In this document: piece after piece, positions 1-6,520 of the stretch
Position numbering within the stretch: the first letter of the stretch is position 1
How the letters are laid out: every line of letters starts with the position of its first letter
Assembly (NCBI GenBank): GCA_024231975.1
Contig: JAAEQB010000092.1
Coordinates: 1-12,758, forward strand
From: Allobosea sp.
Lineage (GTDB): Bacteria; Pseudomonadota; Alphaproteobacteria; Rhizobiales; Beijerinckiaceae
Length of the DNA: 12,758 bases
Direction of reading: 5' to 3'
Program-made: the position numbers and the translations under genes
The notes under the pieces: generated by a model
Seen by the model: the letters and a program-made list of their open reading frames with translations, nothing else
Databases searched by the model: none
What the model was told of the DNA's origin: nothing

Positions 1-57
1 GCAGACCTGGAAGCTTCGCTTGGCGAGATCGATCGCCAGAACATGGACGTCGGACAT
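1..57 (-). CDS. IS110-family transposase, N-terminal 19 codons (partial, runs off left edge)
   Basis: The minus strand from 57 reads MSDVHVLAIDLAKRSFQVC and continues out of the window. Residues VLAIDLAK match the start of the DEDD (RuvC-like) catalytic domain of IS110-family transposases, where the Asp of 'ID' is the first metal-binding acid. A strong ribosome binding site, GGAGGA, sits five bases before the ATG, which supports this start. IS110 recombinases move DNA without terminal inverted repeats and, in characterised members, are guided by a bridge RNA made from the non-coding end of the element. Only 19 residues are seen, so the IS110 versus IS1111 subgroup cannot be decided. I am fairly sure of the family and not of the element. 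Confidence 0.7.
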   Translation of the reverse strand, partial: MSDVHVLAIDLAKRSFQVC

Positions 58-400
58 CGGCTCCTCCTTCGACCGCGCCTTGTTGGCGCTCGCAGGCACC
101 TTACGATGCCGGCCGGAGGGGGCATCCACCCCATCAGTTCAGGTCGCCTGGGCGCTGCTCGCAAAGGGAGGAAGTTACAGGGCACCAGCAGCCACCTGAC
201 CGGCTGCTAAAAGAGCTGCCCGGCGACCGCGGCCGGCAGGGCCAAGGTGCTGAAGCGGCGATGAGTTGAGAGACCGGCGAGCCGGATGCAGGCCAGACCG
301 ATACAGCCCCCGCGCAGCCATAGCGCGCAAGTCTGATTAGGCGCCTGCACCACGTAACTCATCGGGGCCCGCAGCCAGCCTGGCTGCATAAGGGGCCGGG
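58..400 (-). other. Hairpin-rich non-coding region upstream of the IS110 transposase; possible bridge-RNA end
   Basis: No credible gene lies between the transposase start and luxR at 620; the minus-strand frame open across 207-611 has no family resemblance or ribosome binding site. The stretch is rich in perfect hairpins: GCGCC-5-GGCGC at 75-89, AGCAGCC-8-GGCTGCT at 187-208, and GCAGCCA-3-TGGCTGC at 371-387. In IS621-type IS110 elements the guide (bridge) RNA is encoded upstream of the recombinase, and position and structure here fit that. The outer boundary of the element is not visible. The rest, 401-570, shows nothing I can name apart from the short repeat at 457-468. Confidence 0.35.
118..129 (+). 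repeat. 12-bp direct repeat GGGGGCATCCAC, copy 1
   Basis: An identical 12-mer occurs again at 457-468, about 340 bp away, both in the non-coding region next to the IS110 transposase. It may be a chance repeat, or it may relate to an element end and its target. Confidence 0.5.
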
Positions 401-456
401 CACATGACCGCACCCGTGCTCTCGACAACAGCGCTGCAGAATCGCCTTGACCCGCA

Positions 457-468
457 GGGGGCATCCAC
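457..468 (+). repeat. 12-bp direct repeat GGGGGCATCCAC, copy 2
   Basis: Second exact copy of the 12-mer at 118-129. If the two copies mark the junctions of the non-coding end, the element would include the hairpins at 187-208 and 371-387. Confidence 0.5.
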
Positions 469-570
469 ACATGAAACAATCTGTAACAAATCGACGGCTT
501 GGCAGTGCGGCCAACTTCGCGGCACATTCCCTTACTGCAGCAATTGCGGCTGGAAAACATGCGTCCACCT

Positions 571-590
571 TCACTGCCGTCGAGCAGTGA
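571..590. promoter_or_regulatory. 20-bp perfect dyad upstream of luxR (lux-box-like)
   Basis: TCACTGC-cgtcga-GCAGTGA is a perfect inverted repeat with 7-bp arms, ending 29 bp before the luxR ATG. LuxR-type regulators bind 18-20 bp dyads with CTG/CAG half-site cores, and autoregulation is common. The CTG-to-CAG spacing is 8 bp, compared with 10 bp in the Vibrio fischeri lux box, so it is an unusual box if it is one. Confidence 0.4.
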
Positions 591-619
591 GTCTTTCTTG
601 AACAACGACAATTTCCGAG

Positions 620-1360
620 ATGCTCAAAACGTCTAGGACGTGGTCATTCGTTGAACAAATGGGGCGCGCTGCCAACGATATCGAGCTGAGATTATCGTTG
701 CTCAAGATTACGAATGAATTCGGCCTTTCATCGGCGTTCGGTGGTCTAATCCCAGAAATTGCACAGAGTCATAGCGAAGCAGAGATCGAGTCCCGTGTCA
801 TCGTGCGGCACCTTCCTGAGGAGTGGTCTGCTCGGTACATTGAGCAGAACTACCTTTATTGCGATCCAATCGTCCGCCGACTGCAGCGCAACCGGGATCC
901 TTTCAGCTGGGCCGAATGCTATGGGTCCTACGCGACTACCCGCAGAGCCAAGATTCTTCGAGGTGAAGCAGCCGAATTCGGCCTCATTGATGGCTATGTC
1001 GTATCGGTAACGACCCTAGATCAATCGCACGCCGCGATTTCGTTTGGCGGGCAATCTTTTAAACTGGCAGGAGAGGAACGCTCGGCACTCGCCTTTGCAA
1101 CCTCCCTTTTCGTGGGTCACGTGCTTAGTCGACGCACTTCGGGTAGAAGTGCAGCGGCCTTGAGCAGGAAAGTCACAGCTCGCGAGTATGACTGCTTGCT
1201 ATGGTCGGCTGAGGGTAAATCCGAATGGGAAATCTCAGTCATTCTTGGCATCTCGAAACCGACCGTGACCAAACACATTCTGTCGGCCCGCGAGAAGCTC
1301 GGAGCTGTGACCAAGGCGCATGCTATCGCGATAGCCATGCGCGAGAGGATCCTGCGCTAA
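620..1360 (+). CDS. LuxR-family quorum-sensing transcriptional regulator (AHL-binding type)
   Basis: This 246-aa protein has the two-domain layout of acyl-homoserine-lactone receptors: ligand-binding domain at about residues 20-165 and LuxR-type helix-turn-helix at about 183-244. All nine residues classically conserved in the family are present with correct spacing: W69, Y73, D82, P83, W97, G125 in the ligand domain and E189, L193, G199 in the DNA-binding domain. It is therefore likely to sense an AHL and bind DNA as a dimer. No luxI synthase is in the window, so here it is a solo. Its codon use is visibly less GC-biased than the genes around it, which suggests separate acquisition. It ends 8 bp from the relaxase stop, convergently. 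Control of conjugation, as by TraR, is a plausible role but an inference. ATG 620 was chosen; ATG 659 is an alternative. Confidence 0.85.
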   Translation: MLKTSRTWSFVEQMGRAANDIELRLSLLKITNEFGLSSAFGGLIPEIAQSHSEAEIESRVIVRHLPEEWSARYIEQNYLYCDPIVRRLQRNRDPFSWAECYGSYATTRRAKILRGEAAEFGLIDGYVVSVTTLDQSHAAISFGGQSFKLAGEERSALAFATSLFVGHVLSRRTSGRSAAALSRKVTAREYDCLLWSAEGKSEWEISVILGISKPTVTKHILSAREKLGAVTKAHAIAIAMRERILR

Positions 1361-1368
1361 CGAGGAGC

Positions 1369-3690
1369 TCACCTACGATTGGGCGTCATGCGCTGGCCCC
1401 TACTCGACTGAGATTCGACGCGCTCGCTCGCCTCGATCTCGCGGATGATCTGTTCCTGCTCAGCTCGCAGGCGCGCCAGCGCATCGGTCTGAAGCAGCGC
1501 CGGCGACAACGGCTGAGCTGGGTGTTGCGCCAGCGCGTGCGCCGCCTCAGCGGTCGCCGCCGCTTCCCGCGCCTCCCGCGCTGCCAATTTCTCGGTCCCG
1601 GCGGTTACGGTGCGCTCTACACGGAGATCGCGTTGCGAGGTCGGATCGAGACTGGCTGTCGCTTCCCCTCGCCGACCAACTTCCACCGAGCGATCTGCCA
1701 GGCGCTGGGCCGCAGCGGCCTCGCGATCTTCGCGATCCCGTAAGGTATTCGCCCGCTCGATCAGCCGATCGGCATTCGGGCCGACGATCGCCTCGACCTC
1801 AGCACGCGTCATGTGAGTGACGCCGCGCTCCTGTGCCCGCTGCAGATCGACGCGATTGGCCAGAGTCTCCAGATAGCGCGCAGACGCCTCCCGGAATTGC
1901 TTCTTCGTCTCGCCCTCGAGCAGGTCGCTGGTCCGCGACACCGCTTCGTTCATGCGGCGGAGATCCTTGGCCATCTGCTCGGAGGTCACAGGCATGTCGG
2001 GGTTCTCCCTGGTGAGCTGATCGACCCGACGGCCGATCGTCTGCAGAATCGCGCCGACGGCCTGGGCCATAGAGAGGCGCTCGACCATCTTTCGGACGAC
2101 GACGTTGCCCGGTTGCGCCGACGCGACAGCCTTCCACGCATCGAGGCCCTCTACAACGGCGCGCCGTGCGACCGATGTCATCGGCAAGCGGATCGGATTG
2201 GCCCGAGCGACCCGGATGCGATGCCGGGCATTGTCTATCAGCTTCCGATTGGCCGGATCGGCCGCATAGGCCCGGTCACGCGCTTCTCTGCGCGGGCGAG
2301 GACGCTCGGCCGTCGCGACGATCGCCTTGTCCTTCGGGCCATAGCTCTGCGACGAAGCGCGCTCTCGCGCCGAGGTCGCCACGATCTTCAGGCCCTCGGC
2401 CTGCGCATGCTGGGCATAGACCTGACGCCATTCGGCGAAGGTCTCCCGACTCGGATGCAGCTTCTGCCCAGATTCGCTCTTTACCGCGATGACGGCGTGG
2501 GCGTGGATATGCCCCTCCGCCTCCTTGTCCGTGTGGACGCCGAACATGAATTTGTGGTCGGCGAAGCGATCCTGAAGAAATGCGCGCGCCGCTCGCGTCA
2601 GCGCCGCGGCATCCGTGCCAGCCTTGGCCGAGATGATCAGATGCATGGTGTCGCGCGCCGATTGCGATCGCAGCGTCGGTCCCCACTCGCGGGCAGCCAT
2701 GCGTGTGTCCGCAGCATTGCCGATTGTCCGGCCGCGATCGTCGATCGCATGACCCTTCTCGATCAACCGGTTTAGCCGGTAGGTCACACCATCGCGGCCA
2801 TGGTTGCTGGCGCCAGCCACGACCCCGATCGCTTCCGGCGGGATCCCTGAGGCCTGGGAGATCCGCTCCCCGATGTGCGCTTCGGAGGCCCGATCGAAAC
2901 AACGCTGGCTCCGACTACCGTCATCGGGACCGCGCTGGTCGCGCAGCCGGAACCGCTCCTTCGCCGCCCCGGCCATGGCAACGACGAGCTGCGCCTCCAG
3001 CATCCCCTCCGGCGTTGTTTCGAGACGATAAGCGTGGCGGTGTCCGTCGAATCCGGCGGCGATGGCCTTCTCATAAGCCTGCCGTCCCTCGGGCGTATCG
3101 CGCACGCCGTGCAATGTCAGGCGCATGGCGCCCACATCCTGGCTTTCCGCTCGCTTCGAAAACGTGCTGGACCAGGCTCGGATTTCGTCAGCGACGGCCG
3201 CGCGATCGACCAGCATGCGGCCGTCATGCGTTTCAAGCGGAACATCCTCGCGCAGCACATATTGACCGGTCGCCGTCGCCCGCGTCGCGCCATGCGCATA
3301 GGACACCACCTTGATCACCGCGGGCTGATAGCCCGCCGCAAGTCGCCGGGCTCGGCCGAGCGCCCCGCCGCCTGAGCCCAGACCGCCGGCGATCGGAGCG
3401 GCCTTGGCTGAAGGCCGCGAGCCCGGCAGCGGCGCTCCGCTACCGCCGGAGGTTTCCGGCAACCGACGCGACTTCTCCTCGTCCCAGGCGCCTGGGACCG
3501 TCGCACCATGGAGTGCCGTTCGCGATGACAACGTCGCCGGCGTCATCGCCAGGGCGCCGCGCCGGCCGAAAGCCTCATCCTCGACGCCGCCGATCGCGCC
3601 GGGCCGGCGGCGCTGCTGAGACTGCGCCACCTGCTGAACCATCAGCTCAGCCTGCTGGCTCCAGCGCGAGATCTGAGCCTTTCGGTTCAT
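1369..3690 (-). CDS. Relaxase / mobilization nuclease (VirD2/MobP-like)
   Basis: 773 aa. The protein would nick the origin of transfer and lead the strand into a recipient. Residues 394-398 are HIHAH, the HxHxH metal site of relaxase motif III, in the context EGHIHAHAVI. A tyrosine in GQYVLRED (Y144) is the best candidate for the catalytic Tyr of motif I, following VVSYAHGATR. DTMHLIISAKAG (348-359) resembles the strand before motif III. Residues about 540-760 are charged and helical with likely coiled coil. Two features are unusual: about 120 residues, rich in Gly and Ser, precede motif I, and Tyr and His motifs are 250 residues apart, much farther than in VirD2. The start overlaps the upstream mobC stop as ATGA, implying translational coupling. 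The family assignment is firm; the subclass is not. Confidence 0.85.
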   Translation of the reverse strand: MNRKAQISRWSQQAELMVQQVAQSQQRRRPGAIGGVEDEAFGRRGALAMTPATLSSRTALHGATVPGAWDEEKSRRLPETSGGSGAPLPGSRPSAKAAPIAGGLGSGGGALGRARRLAAGYQPAVIKVVSYAHGATRATATGQYVLREDVPLETHDGRMLVDRAAVADEIRAWSSTFSKRAESQDVGAMRLTLHGVRDTPEGRQAYEKAIAAGFDGHRHAYRLETTPEGMLEAQLVVAMAGAAKERFRLRDQRGPDDGSRSQRCFDRASEAHIGERISQASGIPPEAIGVVAGASNHGRDGVTYRLNRLIEKGHAIDDRGRTIGNAADTRMAAREWGPTLRSQSARDTMHLIISAKAGTDAAALTRAARAFLQDRFADHKFMFGVHTDKEAEGHIHAHAVIAVKSESGQKLHPSRETFAEWRQVYAQHAQAEGLKIVATSARERASSQSYGPKDKAIVATAERPRPRREARDRAYAADPANRKLIDNARHRIRVARANPIRLPMTSVARRAVVEGLDAWKAVASAQPGNVVVRKMVERLSMAQAVGAILQTIGRRVDQLTRENPDMPVTSEQMAKDLRRMNEAVSRTSDLLEGETKKQFREASARYLETLANRVDLQRAQERGVTHMTRAEVEAIVGPNADRLIERANTLRDREDREAAAAQRLADRSVEVGRRGEATASLDPTSQRDLRVERTVTAGTEKLAAREAREAAATAEAAHALAQHPAQPLSPALLQTDALARLRAEQEQIIREIEASERVESQSSRGQRMTPNRR

Positions 3691-4106
3691 GCCGGGCGCT
3701 CGTCGGCCGACAGCGTGAGTTTTGCCTGTCGCCGGAGCTTCGAACCATAAGCGACCGTCATCTCGGTGAGCTCGCCATCGATCGCAGCGATCGCCTCGTG
3801 CAAGCCGCGCCAGATAGCCTCGGTGTCCTCCATGTCGACGGCCTTGCCGCGATGGATCGCCTTCAGCACCTGCGAGAGATCACGGCCGACCATCCGGACC
3901 TGCTGTGCCAAAGCAACAACCGCCTCCGTATTCTCCGCCGATAGTGCCGGCCCGGCCTGCACCGAGGCCCGGATCAGGCGGCGGACCACCTCCGCCTTCG
4001 GCAGGCCGAACAGGACCACCGCGTCCAGCAGCCGCTGTTCATCGGCCGTTGAGAGCTCGGTCCGCAGCCTCGGCTTGCCTCTCCGACCGGCAGCAGCTCC
4101 CGCCAT
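3687..4106 (-). CDS. MobC-like relaxosome accessory protein
   Basis: 139 aa. It probably binds oriT DNA and helps the relaxase gain access to the nic site. The sequence starts with a basic tail (MAGAAAGRRGKPRLRTEL), then a region like a ribbon-helix-helix (LSTADEQRLLDAVVLFGL...EVVRRLIRASV), then VRMVGRDLSQVLKAIHRG, which parallels the 'IG.NLNQI.RALN' helix of MobC proteins. The open frame extends upstream to a TTG at 4184, but ATG 4106 has a clear ribosome binding site (GGGGGAG, four bases before) and is preferred. It overlaps the relaxase gene by 4 bp, forming a two-gene mob operon, presumably transcribed from the promoter-like motif at 4201-4226. Confidence 0.7.
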   Translation of the reverse strand: MAGAAAGRRGKPRLRTELSTADEQRLLDAVVLFGLPKAEVVRRLIRASVQAGPALSAENTEAVVALAQQVRMVGRDLSQVLKAIHRGKAVDMEDTEAIWRGLHEAIAAIDGELTEMTVAYGSKLRRQAKLTLSADERPA

Positions 4107-4169
4107 TCCGCTCCCCCTTCCCGGCCGATAGCGCGTCAGCGCCCCGGCTGCGTCCCGCAGCCGCCCCGT

Positions 4170-4186
4170 GTTTGTGGCCCACAAAC
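4170..4186. promoter_or_regulatory. 17-bp perfect palindrome in the mob operon leader
   Basis: GTTTGTGG-C-CCACAAAC is a perfect dyad with 8-bp arms, 64 bp upstream of the mobC ATG. On the minus strand it is preceded by a TTGACA hexamer at 4194-4199. It could be an operator for MobC or the RHH protein, or a hairpin belonging to an origin of transfer. Confidence 0.45.
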
Positions 4187-4200
4187 CGGTATCTTGTCAA

Positions 4201-4226
4201 CTAACATCTATTCTAATAGACATTCG
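4201..4226 (-). promoter_or_regulatory. Shared AT-rich promoter/operator motif, mob operon copy
   Basis: On the minus strand this reads GTCTATTAGAATAGATG at its core, with inverted arms TCTATT/AATAGA at 4207-4220. It matches the motif before the xre gene (5921-5946) at 22 of 26 positions and, less closely, the one before parA. All three point toward the gene they precede. Confidence 0.55.
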
Positions 4227-4282
4227 ATAGCGCCCCGATTCCGGGCGGCTCGGCATCGAGCCACACCGTCGCCTCGCGCTCA

Positions 4283-4650
4283 GCGGCATTGCCCCTAAAG
4301 CCGCTCGTGCAGCATGCGGCATTACCGCAATTCGCTTTGTCGACACCTCAGCGATACCCGAATAGATCATTGCCATACCATCGCGTTTCGCGACCTATGG
4401 AATGCCGCGTCACCACACTACAGCAATCCTGCATTGAACGAATACCGCTTTGCGTTGGTCCGGTAGGGCCGCAATGCCGCTTAGCCTCATTCCGGTCTTC
4501 CGGCATCATGGCAAATGCGAACTGCCACATCACCGTGGCTCGGCATTCCCGGAGTGACATCATGCCGAACTGCCGCATTCACGCCTTGCGGCCTTAGCGC
4601 AATCGCACAATTCGGCAATCGCGAAGGGCCGCATTGCGGCGATAGGCAAT
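4283..4650. repeat. Degenerate GCGGCATT/AATGCCGC repeat array; candidate partition centromere
   Basis: This non-coding stretch directly upstream of parA contains four exact copies of GCGGCATT (4283, 4316, and reversed at 4401 and 4473). Near copies occur at 4501, 4541, 4561, 4571, 4612, 4629 and 4644, in both orientations. An 8-mer would be expected far less than once in this length. Type Ib partition systems (short ParA plus RHH partner) place their centromere upstream of parA as arrays of short degenerate repeats, which fits. Iterons of a replication origin are an alternative, but no Rep gene is present. Confidence 0.5.
4426..4432 (+). other. Possible oriT nic-site core
   Basis: ATCCTGC matches the P-type (RP4/VirD2) nic consensus, where cleavage falls after the G (4431). 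It lies in the intergenic region that would be expected to hold oriT, next to a relaxase operon of that broad class. A 7-mer match in this much sequence can occur by chance, and I see no convincing hairpin immediately 5' of it. Confidence 0.2.
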
Positions 4651-4680
4651 TGTCTAATATCTATTATAATGTACGTTGCT
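4650..4680 (+). promoter_or_regulatory. parA promoter with shared TCTATTA motif
   Basis: A perfect -10 hexamer TATAAT (4665-4670) is embedded in TCTATTATAATGTACGTTG. No good -35 lies 16-18 bp upstream. The motif aligns with the mob and xre motifs over its first eight bases and at its GTTG end. It would give a short leader before the parA ATG at 4712. Confidence 0.55.
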
Positions 4681-4711
4681 CGGCGAGAGTTCGCAGACCC
4701 GGAGAGCACCG

Positions 4712-5413
4712 ATGCCGAGCATCTTCGCAGTCGCCAATCCGAAGGGCGGAAGCGGCAAGACAACCGTTTCGATCATCCTCGCCGGAGAGTTTGCCCGCCA
4801 CGGCTATGCGGTGGCGATCGTCGACGCCGATCCGCAAGGATCGTCCTATCAATGGCATGCGTCGAGCGTCGCGCGAGGGATGAAGCCGGAGGGGATCGAT
4901 CTGATCCGGGCGGCGAACGAAGCTGAGCTTTTTGCGGCGATCGAAAATGGCGAGCGCTATGACGTTGTGGTCATCGACACGCCCGGCTACTACGGCAACG
5001 TCCTGATCCAATCGACACTGCGGGCCGATCTTGTGATCCTGCCATGCAAGGTCCACACCTTCGACGCGTCGCAGGTCGTGCGCACCATCCGCAATCTCGA
5101 ACAGCATGCAGCGGCATCGGCTCTGCCGATGAGCCAGCATCGCGTGCTGTTCAACGAATATGACAGTCTCGACCGCAACACGCGGCCACTGCGCGAGGTC
5201 ATCGGCTATCTCGATGCCGAACAGGTGCCGATCTGCTCGAACGCACTTTATCGCCGTGTGACCTATCGCACGATGACCAGCGGCCAGGGCACGCTCTATC
5301 AGATGAGCGATGGCGACGAATCCGTTCGGAAGGCGCGCTACAATGCCGACCAGGTGGTGCGAGAGCTGCTCGCCGCCAGTCAGGGCACGGCGCCGGACGA
5401 GGCAGCGGCCTGA
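4712..5413 (+). CDS. parA: ParA-family partition ATPase (short, type Ib-like)
   Basis: 233 aa. A deviant Walker ATPase that would use ATP-dependent nucleoid binding to segregate the replicon at division. The deviant Walker A is KGGSGKTT at residues 11-18 with the signature lysine K11; DADPQGSS at 38-45 is the A' motif; VVVIDTPG at 85-92 holds the Walker B aspartate D89. The protein starts almost directly with the P-loop and has no N-terminal HTH domain, as in the short type Ib ParAs (ParF-like), which leave DNA binding and autorepression to a small partner. ATG 4712 has GGAGAG five bases upstream and is preferred to the in-frame ATG at 4676. The RHH gene follows after a single base. On integrative elements such ParAs may serve retention of the excised form. 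Confidence 0.9.
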   Translation: MPSIFAVANPKGGSGKTTVSIILAGEFARHGYAVAIVDADPQGSSYQWHASSVARGMKPEGIDLIRAANEAELFAAIENGERYDVVVIDTPGYYGNVLIQSTLRADLVILPCKVHTFDASQVVRTIRNLEQHAAASALPMSQHRVLFNEYDSLDRNTRPLREVIGYLDAEQVPICSNALYRRVTYRTMTSGQGTLYQMSDGDESVRKARYNADQVVRELLAASQGTAPDEAAA

Positions 5414-5414
5414 A

Positions 5415-5825
5415 ATGGACGGTCCTGATGCCAACTGCAAGCCGGACAGGCCGGCCCTCCCCCGCGACGTTTTCAGATCGCAGCGCGTTGCTTCGTACGG
5501 GCCCGTCGCGGCTGACCCGAGACCTGTGGTCGTAACGCCGGCCTATGACGACTCCGCCACCGGTGGTCCTCGCAACGCGGTTCCGCCTCGGCCACGGGAA
5601 GCCGCGGCGCCGGCCCGGCGGCCCGCGCGAGCGAAGCCCGACCGGAATCCGTTCGAGGCGTATGGCGAACGTTCGTCGTCCCGGCCCTATGCGTTGCGCT
5701 TGCCGGATGCGATCGATCTCGTCCTTCGTCAGATGGCCGCCGAGGAGCGGACGCATCCGCTGCGCGTGATCGATCGGATCCTGTACGACCACCTGCAGCG
5801 GGTCGGGCGCCTGCCCCCGATATGA
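5415..5825 (+). CDS. Ribbon-helix-helix partner of ParA (centromere-binding, ParG-like role)
   Basis: 136 aa, beginning one base after the parA stop, so probably translationally coupled. The first ~85 residues are Pro/Arg/Ala-rich and look disordered. Residues 91-130 (PYALRLPDAIDLVLRQMAAE, then ERTHPLRVIDRILYDHL) fit a ribbon-helix-helix fold: a strand at about 91-97 and helices at about 98-111 and 114-127. A small protein with a flexible basic tail and C-terminal RHH, paired with a short ParA, is the type Ib arrangement, in which the partner binds the centromere and stimulates the ATPase. I recognise the arrangement and fold, not a specific family. The most likely DNA target is the repeat array before parA. 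Confidence 0.65.
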   Translation: MDGPDANCKPDRPALPRDVFRSQRVASYGPVAADPRPVVVTPAYDDSATGGPRNAVPPRPREAAAPARRPARAKPDRNPFEAYGERSSSRPYALRLPDAIDLVLRQMAAEERTHPLRVIDRILYDHLQRVGRLPPI

Positions 5826-5859
5826 AGCTGGTCCGCGGGAATGCGCCTGCACATCAGCT

Positions 5860-5880
5860 TGCTCAAGATCGGGTTGAGCA
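5860..5880. terminator. Hairpin after the par operon
   Basis: TGCTCAA-7-TTGAGCA is a perfect stem 35 bp after the RHH stop and before the xre promoter. There is no T-run, so it may stabilise the mRNA end or act through Rho instead of being an intrinsic terminator. Confidence 0.35.
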
Positions 5881-5907
5881 CCAGCTGGCCGGCGGCATAA
5901 ACCGCAT

Positions 5908-5946
5908 TTGTCTCAATTTGCGAATGTCTATTATTCTAGATGTTGG
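5908..5946 (+). promoter_or_regulatory. xre promoter with shared AT-rich motif
   Basis: A -35-like TTGTCT (5908-5913) precedes TATTAT (5929-5934) inside GTCTATTATTCTAGATG. The 26 bp from 5921 match the mob-operon motif at 22 positions; the central three bases are TTC here and GAA there, as expected if the site is read in opposite orientation by a symmetric dimer. The ATG at 5940 lies inside the motif, so that start would need a leaderless transcript. Confidence 0.5.
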
Positions 5947-5999
5947 AGCGTGATATAGCGTCCCGGGAATCGCGACTGCCAACCTGTCCCCGGTCCCCG

Positions 6000-6368
6000 A
6001 TGCCCGTTCGCAAACCCCAGCCTGTCGATCATTCGATCCTCAACGAAATGATCGCGATCCGGATGCAGCAGCTCGAGATCGAGAACGGCGGCATGGAAGC
6101 GCTGCTGCCGAAAACCGGGCTCGCACGACAGACCTATTACCAGCTCCTCCGAGGTATCGGGAATCCGACGCTGAAGACGATCGAGCGCCTCGCGTCCAGC
6201 CTCAACATGACCGTGTTCGAGCTTCTCGGTTTCGAGGTCGATGACGCGCGTCGCGCCTTGCAGAAGGGCGGGGTCGACTACGACGATCTGAACTCCGCCA
6301 TCGTCAAGAAGAACCGGGCGCAGCGCACCCTCGCCCGTGAAACGCGGTCGCGGAAACTACCCACCTAA
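6000..6368 (+). CDS. XRE/Cro-C1-type helix-turn-helix regulator
   Basis: 122 aa from ATG 6000. Residues about 14-78 form a five-helix HTH of the phage-repressor type: ...LNEMIAIRMQQLEI, then TGLARQTYYQLLRG as the recognition segment, then NPTLKTIERLASSLNMTVFELLGF, the classic 'tolerance and timing' ending of XRE domains. The C-terminal 45 residues are charged with no recognised domain. The frame is open from ATG 5940, but that start sits inside the promoter motif; neither start has a good ribosome binding site, so the N-terminus is uncertain. It is the obvious candidate to bind the motif shared by its own, the par and the mob promoters, acting as a copy- or transfer-control repressor. That link is inferred. 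Confidence 0.75.
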   Translation: MPVRKPQPVDHSILNEMIAIRMQQLEIENGGMEALLPKTGLARQTYYQLLRGIGNPTLKTIERLASSLNMTVFELLGFEVDDARRALQKGGVDYDDLNSAIVKKNRAQRTLARETRSRKLPT

Positions 6369-6415
6369 ACGACGGGTGGTGGACAGACTCGCAGTCCGGC
6401 CTCGCCCGAGCATCA

Positions 6416-6438
6416 GACGTTCACATCCCGCGAACGTC
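6416..6438. promoter_or_regulatory. Inverted repeat upstream of argS
   Basis: GACGTTC-9-GAACGTC is a perfect dyad with 7-bp arms between xre and argS, just upstream of a TTGACG hexamer. It could be an operator or a hairpin ending the xre transcript; no T-run follows. Confidence 0.35.
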
Positions 6439-6459
6439 GTGTCAGGCATTGGCATCTGT

Positions 6460-6488
6460 TTGACGCCACCCCGTCGCTGCGATAGGGG
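6460..6488 (+). promoter_or_regulatory. Possible argS promoter
   Basis: TTGACG (6460-6465) is a good -35 hexamer; a weak -10 (around GATAGG/TAGGGG) lies 15-17 bp downstream. It suggests argS has its own promoter and is not read only from xre. Confidence 0.3.
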
Positions 6489-6520
6489 CGGGCGGCTTTC
6501 CGTCCGCAACCGTGACCACG

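Noticed and set aside
207..611. 134-codon minus-strand open frame upstream of luxR
   Set aside because: No ribosome binding site, low-complexity product, and it crosses perfect hairpins.
1225..3375. Several plus-strand open frames of 100-320 codons opposite the relaxase
   Set aside because: They are complements of the relaxase frame, Arg-rich, with no ribosome binding sites and no recognisable domains.
4283..4650. CRISPR array
   Set aside because: The repeats are about 8 bp, occur in both orientations and have irregular spacing; no repeat-spacer pattern and no cas genes.
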